A stretch of DNA of 64,000 nt from Oscillospiraceae bacterium Zagget12 (GTDB taxonomy: Bacteria > Bacillota > Clostridia > UBA1381). Of this stretch, positions 61,000 to 64,000 are shown in pieces; the first letter of the stretch is position 1; each line of letters begins with the position of its first letter. Both the position numbers and the translations under genes were made by a program. The DNA lies in NCBI GenBank assembly GCA_001941225.1, contig MSHM01000005.1:42491-106490 (forward strand), in the 5' to 3' direction. A model generated the notes under the pieces. The model searched no databases. It saw only the letters and a list, made by a program, of their open reading frames with translations, and was not told the DNA's origin.

Positions 61000-61989
61000 T
61001 TAGTCCGCGATTTTGCTTGACATATCAATCATATTTTCGGCAAGCGCGCCGTATCCCTTTAAGGGGTTATTCACAAATACGTGTGTGACCGCGCCGACCA
61101 ATCTGCCGTCCTGGATAATGGGCGAACCGCTCATACCCTGCACAATGCCTCCGCAGCCCTCAATCAGCCTTTGATCCGTTATTTCTATGACAAGGCTTTT
61201 TTCGGCGTCGTTGGTAATTTTGTCGATTTTTACCGAATATTGATTATTTTCATCACCGAGCGCATCGGAAATGATATACGCGTCACCCTCGTGAATTTGC
61301 TCCTTTGCCGCCACGGGTATCGCGCCGCCGATGTCCGCAAATTCACTGCCGGTCATTTTACCGAAAATACCGACTTGAGAATTTATTTCCAAATCGCCGA
61401 TTTTTTCTCCGTCAAAAGCTCCGTTTATTTCTCCGGGAGAGCCTTTCGCGCTTTTTGTTACCGACAAAATGTCGCAATTAAGAATATTACCCGATTTTAC
61501 GGATAAAATATTACCTGTATCGACATCGTTTATTGAGTGCCCGAGCGCGGCGAATGTACCGCTTGCGGGGTCAAAATACGTCACAGTACCGATTCCGGCG
61601 GTACTGTCGCGTACCCATAATCCAAGACGGTAAACATTATCCTCCGATAACACGGGAACGGCATTAATCTCAATATTTTGATTATCCCGCGTTACGGACA
61701 GTGTCACTCCGTCGGGATTGCTGTTCACTATTTGAGCGAACTCCTCCGATGAGTCAATATATTCGCCGTTTATTTCTTTTATACAGTCGTTCACTTTAAT
61801 TCCGCTTTTTTTCGCGACATTTTCACCGTTTACTTCGGAGGTTCCCACAACAAGCAGACCGTCCGTATAAATTCTTACTCCGACTGCTCTGCCCACGGGA
61901 ATTACGCGAATTTCCTCCGCGTAAACGCCCGAGGCAACGCAAAAACTCAAAACGAGAAATAAAATTACTTTTCGGGAAAAACATTTCAA
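61000..61989 (-). CDS. spoIVB: SpoIVB peptidase (S55)
   Basis: SpoIVB is a forespore-secreted serine protease that activates pro-sigma-K processing. It has an N-terminal signal/anchor helix (VILFLVLSFCVASGVYA), a PDZ domain (about 55-125) and the S55 domain with AALGHSINDVDTG (catalytic His and Asp) and VQGMSGSPIIQDGRLVGAVTHVF (catalytic Ser). TTG 61989 behind AAAGGTGGTGA is preferred over GTG 62001. Length, about 329 residues, is slightly short for the family. No clear sigma-G promoter was found upstream. Confidence 0.93.
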   Translation of the reverse strand: MKCFSRKVILFLVLSFCVASGVYAEEIRVIPVGRAVGVRIYTDGLLVVGTSEVNGENVAKKSGIKVNDCIKEINGEYIDSSEEFAQIVNSNPDGVTLSVTRDNQNIEINAVPVLSEDNVYRLGLWVRDSTAGIGTVTYFDPASGTFAALGHSINDVDTGNILSVKSGNILNCDILSVTKSAKGSPGEINGAFDGEKIGDLEINSQVGIFGKMTGSEFADIGGAIPVAAKEQIHEGDAYIISDALGDENNQYSVKIDKITNDAEKSLVIEITDQRLIEGCGGIVQGMSGSPIIQDGRLVGAVTHVFVNNPLKGYGALAENMIDMSSKIAD

Positions 61990-62067
61990 AGCTATCACCA
62001 CCTTTCACAAGATTAAATTTGCCGAAATTCGACACGATTATACCGAAAAACATATTGAAGAAATGGC

Positions 62068-62096
62068 TTTAAATTTTGCGCGAATTGTGGTATAAT
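62068..62096 (+). promoter_or_regulatory. Promoter of pcrA
   Basis: TTTAAA, 17 bp, TATAAT, about 45 bp before the ATG. Confidence 0.6.
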
Positions 62097-62138
62097 TATT
62101 GTGTTGTACAAATTAAACGGATAATCGGGAGAAGATTT

Positions 62139-64000
62139 ATGAGCAATATACTTGAAAAGCTAAATGACAGACAAAGAGAGGCGGTATTGGCAACCAAAGG
62201 CGCCGTACTGGTTCTCGCGGGCGCCGGCAGCGGAAAAACGACGGTGCTTGTAAACAGAATCGCGTATATGATTTCGGAAAAGAACATCGCGCCGTGGAAT
62301 ATATTGGCAATAACATTTACAAATAAAGCCGCCAACGAAATGAAAGAAAGAACAGAAAGGCTGCTCGGCGACGCCGCGAGGGATATGTGGGCGGGCACGT
62401 TCCATTCGGTATGTGTCAGAATTTTGCGTACCTGCATAGACCTTTTGGGATATAACCGCGATTTCGTTATATATGACACCGCCGATACAAGAACCTTGAT
62501 GAAGGAATGTTTAAGAGAGCTTAATATTGACGAGAAAAGCTTTCCGGTGAGGAATGTGCTGTCAATAATCAGCAATGCGAAAAACGACCTTATGGACGCG
62601 CCTACTTTTGAAAATGTATACAGAAATGATTACAGAATGAGTATCATTTCAAAAATATATTTCAGGTATCAGACCAAGCTCAAGAACAATAACGCGGTTG
62701 ATTTTGACGATATAATTATAAACACAATAAAAATATTTACCCAAAATCCCGATGTTCTCAATAAGTATCAGGATAAATTTCAATACATATTGGTTGACGA
62801 GTACCAGGATACGAACAATTCGCAGTATCTTCTTATTAATATGCTGTCGCAGAAACACGGAAATCTTTGCGTGGTCGGCGACGATGACCAGAGCATATAT
62901 AAATTCCGCGGAGCGAATATAAACAATATTCTTAATTTTGAAGATGATTACCCCAATGTCAGGAAGATTACGCTTGACAGAAATTACCGCTCAACGCAGA
63001 ATATTCTTAACGCGGCAAACAGCGTAATTGCCAATAACGGCGGCAGAATGGGCAAATCTCTTTGGACGTCGAACGGCGACGGAAACAAGGTTTTTGTTTA
63101 TACCGGCACGAACGAGTATGACGAGGCTCGCTACATTGCCCGCCAAATAAAGACGAGGTTTGATGAAACGGGAGATTTTTCCGAAAACGCGGTGCTTTAC
63201 AGAACGAACGCTCAGTCGCGTGTTATAGAGGAAATGCTGATGCGCGAATCGATACCCTACAAGGTGCTGTCGGGACTGAGATTCTACGACAGAAAGGAAA
63301 TCAAGGACATAATAGCTTATCTGCGTGTAATTCACAATCAAAACGACGATGTAAGTCTTGCACGTATTATAAACGAGCCTAAGCGGAAAATAGGAAACGC
63401 CACTCTTGATAAAGCAAGGGACATAGCGCTTGAAAACGGCACAAGCCTGTTTAACGTGGTATCTCACGCGGATAATTATCCGGAATTTAAAACGGCGATT
63501 AAAAAGCTTTTGGCATTTTCGGAAATTATCAACTCATTGATTAAAATAAAGGATACAGTGCCGCTTGCGGAGCTGACGACGCGCGTTTTAAACGATACCG
63601 GATATATGTCCGCGCTTGTGCTGGAGGACACAACCGAAAGTAAAACAAGGATAGAAAATATCGGTGAATTTATGTCGGTTATAGCGGAATTTGAAAAGGA
63701 CGAGGAAACGGGCAATACGCTCGGAGAATTTCTTGAAAGCATCACGCTTGTTTCGGACGTTGACGGTTATGACGAAAATCAGGACTGCGTGACGCTGATG
63801 ACAATACACAGCGCGAAGGGACTTGAATTTCCCGTTGTGTATTTGACGGGACTTGAGGAGGGCTTATTCCCGGGAATGCGCTCAATGGAATCCGACGATG
63901 ATATTGAGGAGGAGCGCCGTCTTTGCTATGTGGCGATAACGCGCGCAAAGGAACAGCTTTATATAACAAAAGCGCTCAGCCGCACAATACACGGCAAAAC
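62139..64000 (+). CDS. pcrA: UvrD/PcrA-type DNA helicase, 3' end outside window
   Basis: PcrA is a 3'-5' superfamily 1 helicase for repair and plasmid replication. The ATG follows GGGAGAAG, and about 620 codons are present before the window ends. Motifs: Q-motif LNDRQREAVLATKG, Walker A LAGAGSGKTTVL, TFTNKAANEMKER, Walker B VDEYQDTN, VGDDDQSIYKFRGA, LDRNYRST, IHSAKGLEFPVVYLTG, and motif VI RLCYVAITRAK. The missing part is the C-terminal 100 or so residues. It is divergent from spoIVB. Confidence 0.97.
   Translation, partial: MSNILEKLNDRQREAVLATKGAVLVLAGAGSGKTTVLVNRIAYMISEKNIAPWNILAITFTNKAANEMKERTERLLGDAARDMWAGTFHSVCVRILRTCIDLLGYNRDFVIYDTADTRTLMKECLRELNIDEKSFPVRNVLSIISNAKNDLMDAPTFENVYRNDYRMSIISKIYFRYQTKLKNNNAVDFDDIIINTIKIFTQNPDVLNKYQDKFQYILVDEYQDTNNSQYLLINMLSQKHGNLCVVGDDDQSIYKFRGANINNILNFEDDYPNVRKITLDRNYRSTQNILNAANSVIANNGGRMGKSLWTSNGDGNKVFVYTGTNEYDEARYIARQIKTRFDETGDFSENAVLYRTNAQSRVIEEMLMRESIPYKVLSGLRFYDRKEIKDIIAYLRVIHNQNDDVSLARIINEPKRKIGNATLDKARDIALENGTSLFNVVSHADNYPEFKTAIKKLLAFSEIINSLIKIKDTVPLAELTTRVLNDTGYMSALVLEDTTESKTRIENIGEFMSVIAEFEKDEETGNTLGEFLESITLVSDVDGYDENQDCVTLMTIHSAKGLEFPVVYLTGLEEGLFPGMRSMESDDDIEEERRLCYVAITRAKEQLYITKALSRTIHGK

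Overview
The window is chromosomal DNA of a strictly anaerobic, spore-forming Clostridia (Firmicutes) bacterium, probably a gut or plant-polysaccharide degrader of the Oscillospiraceae/Monoglobaceae kind. The evidence is the sporulation genes (spoVT, spoIVB, a pdaA-type deacetylase, an alpha/beta SASP), the anaerobic ribonucleotide reductase pair nrdD-nrdG, Firmicutes promoters (TTGaca-17-TATAAT), many TTG/GTG starts behind strong Shine-Dalgarno sequences (SD), and three scattered genes linked to rhamnogalacturonan use. The species cannot be named from sequence alone. No prophage, IS element, integron, rRNA or CRISPR array was seen.

Layout. 0-10 kb: the end of a histidine kinase, galT converging on a catalytically degenerate galactokinase homologue, a CMD-cupin fusion, a cytoplasmic GH106-like glycosidase, an S8 protease-CAP fusion with a damaged 5' end, and a stand-alone glutamate-cysteine ligase. 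10-17 kb: the Clostridial order Gls24-DAK2/FakA-recG-SASP, with a broken Gls24 gene and two genes lacking a normal start codon, then a PfkB kinase, birA and a structured leader RNA. 17-25 kb: NrdR-controlled nrdDG, two polysaccharide deacetylases and a PL11 rhamnogalacturonan lyase. 25-30 kb: rsmD, coaD, a coiled-coil protein, fhs, tsaE, tsaB, rpiB. 30-36 kb: a toroid-repeat surface protein, spoVT under a sigma-G-like promoter, and an HxlR / Zn-macrodomain / SirTM sirtuin locus whose promoter-operator is duplicated in front of a metallo-beta-lactamase-like gene. 35.5-38 kb: an AbrB-zinc-finger gene behind a switch-like structured RNA, a truncated second copy of that RNA, and glmS. 38-45 kb: DUF1961, mutS2, ybaK, DUF1015, tmRNA, argG. 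45-53 kb: ruvC, ruvAB, a cell-wall amidase, queA, an orphan regulator, tgt. 53-64 kb: the housekeeping cluster pyrH-frr-uppS-cdsA-dxr-rseP-ispG-aroQ-pepP, then convergent spoIVB and the start of pcrA.

How the genes work together. Most of the right half is ordinary core metabolism: queuosine (queA, tgt), isoprenoid and envelope lipid carriers (uppS, cdsA, dxr, ispG), ribosome recycling and repair. The accessory logic lies in the left half: intracellular handling of pectin fragments (GH106-like, PL11, DUF1961), a redox/ADP-ribosylation island (HxlR, macrodomain, SirTM, MBL-like), and spore functions.

The most interesting non-coding signal is at 35806-35963 on the minus strand. It has a promoter, a nested four-helix fold, a 10-bp pseudoknot candidate, an alternative 10-bp antiterminator, a terminator, and then the SD and start of a small AbrB-zinc-finger gene. 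This is the architecture of a transcription-terminating riboswitch, and its 3' half is repeated behind glmS. A second theme is a cluster of broken or start-less 5' gene ends between 1 and 14.2 kb, which should be checked against raw reads before biology is built on it.
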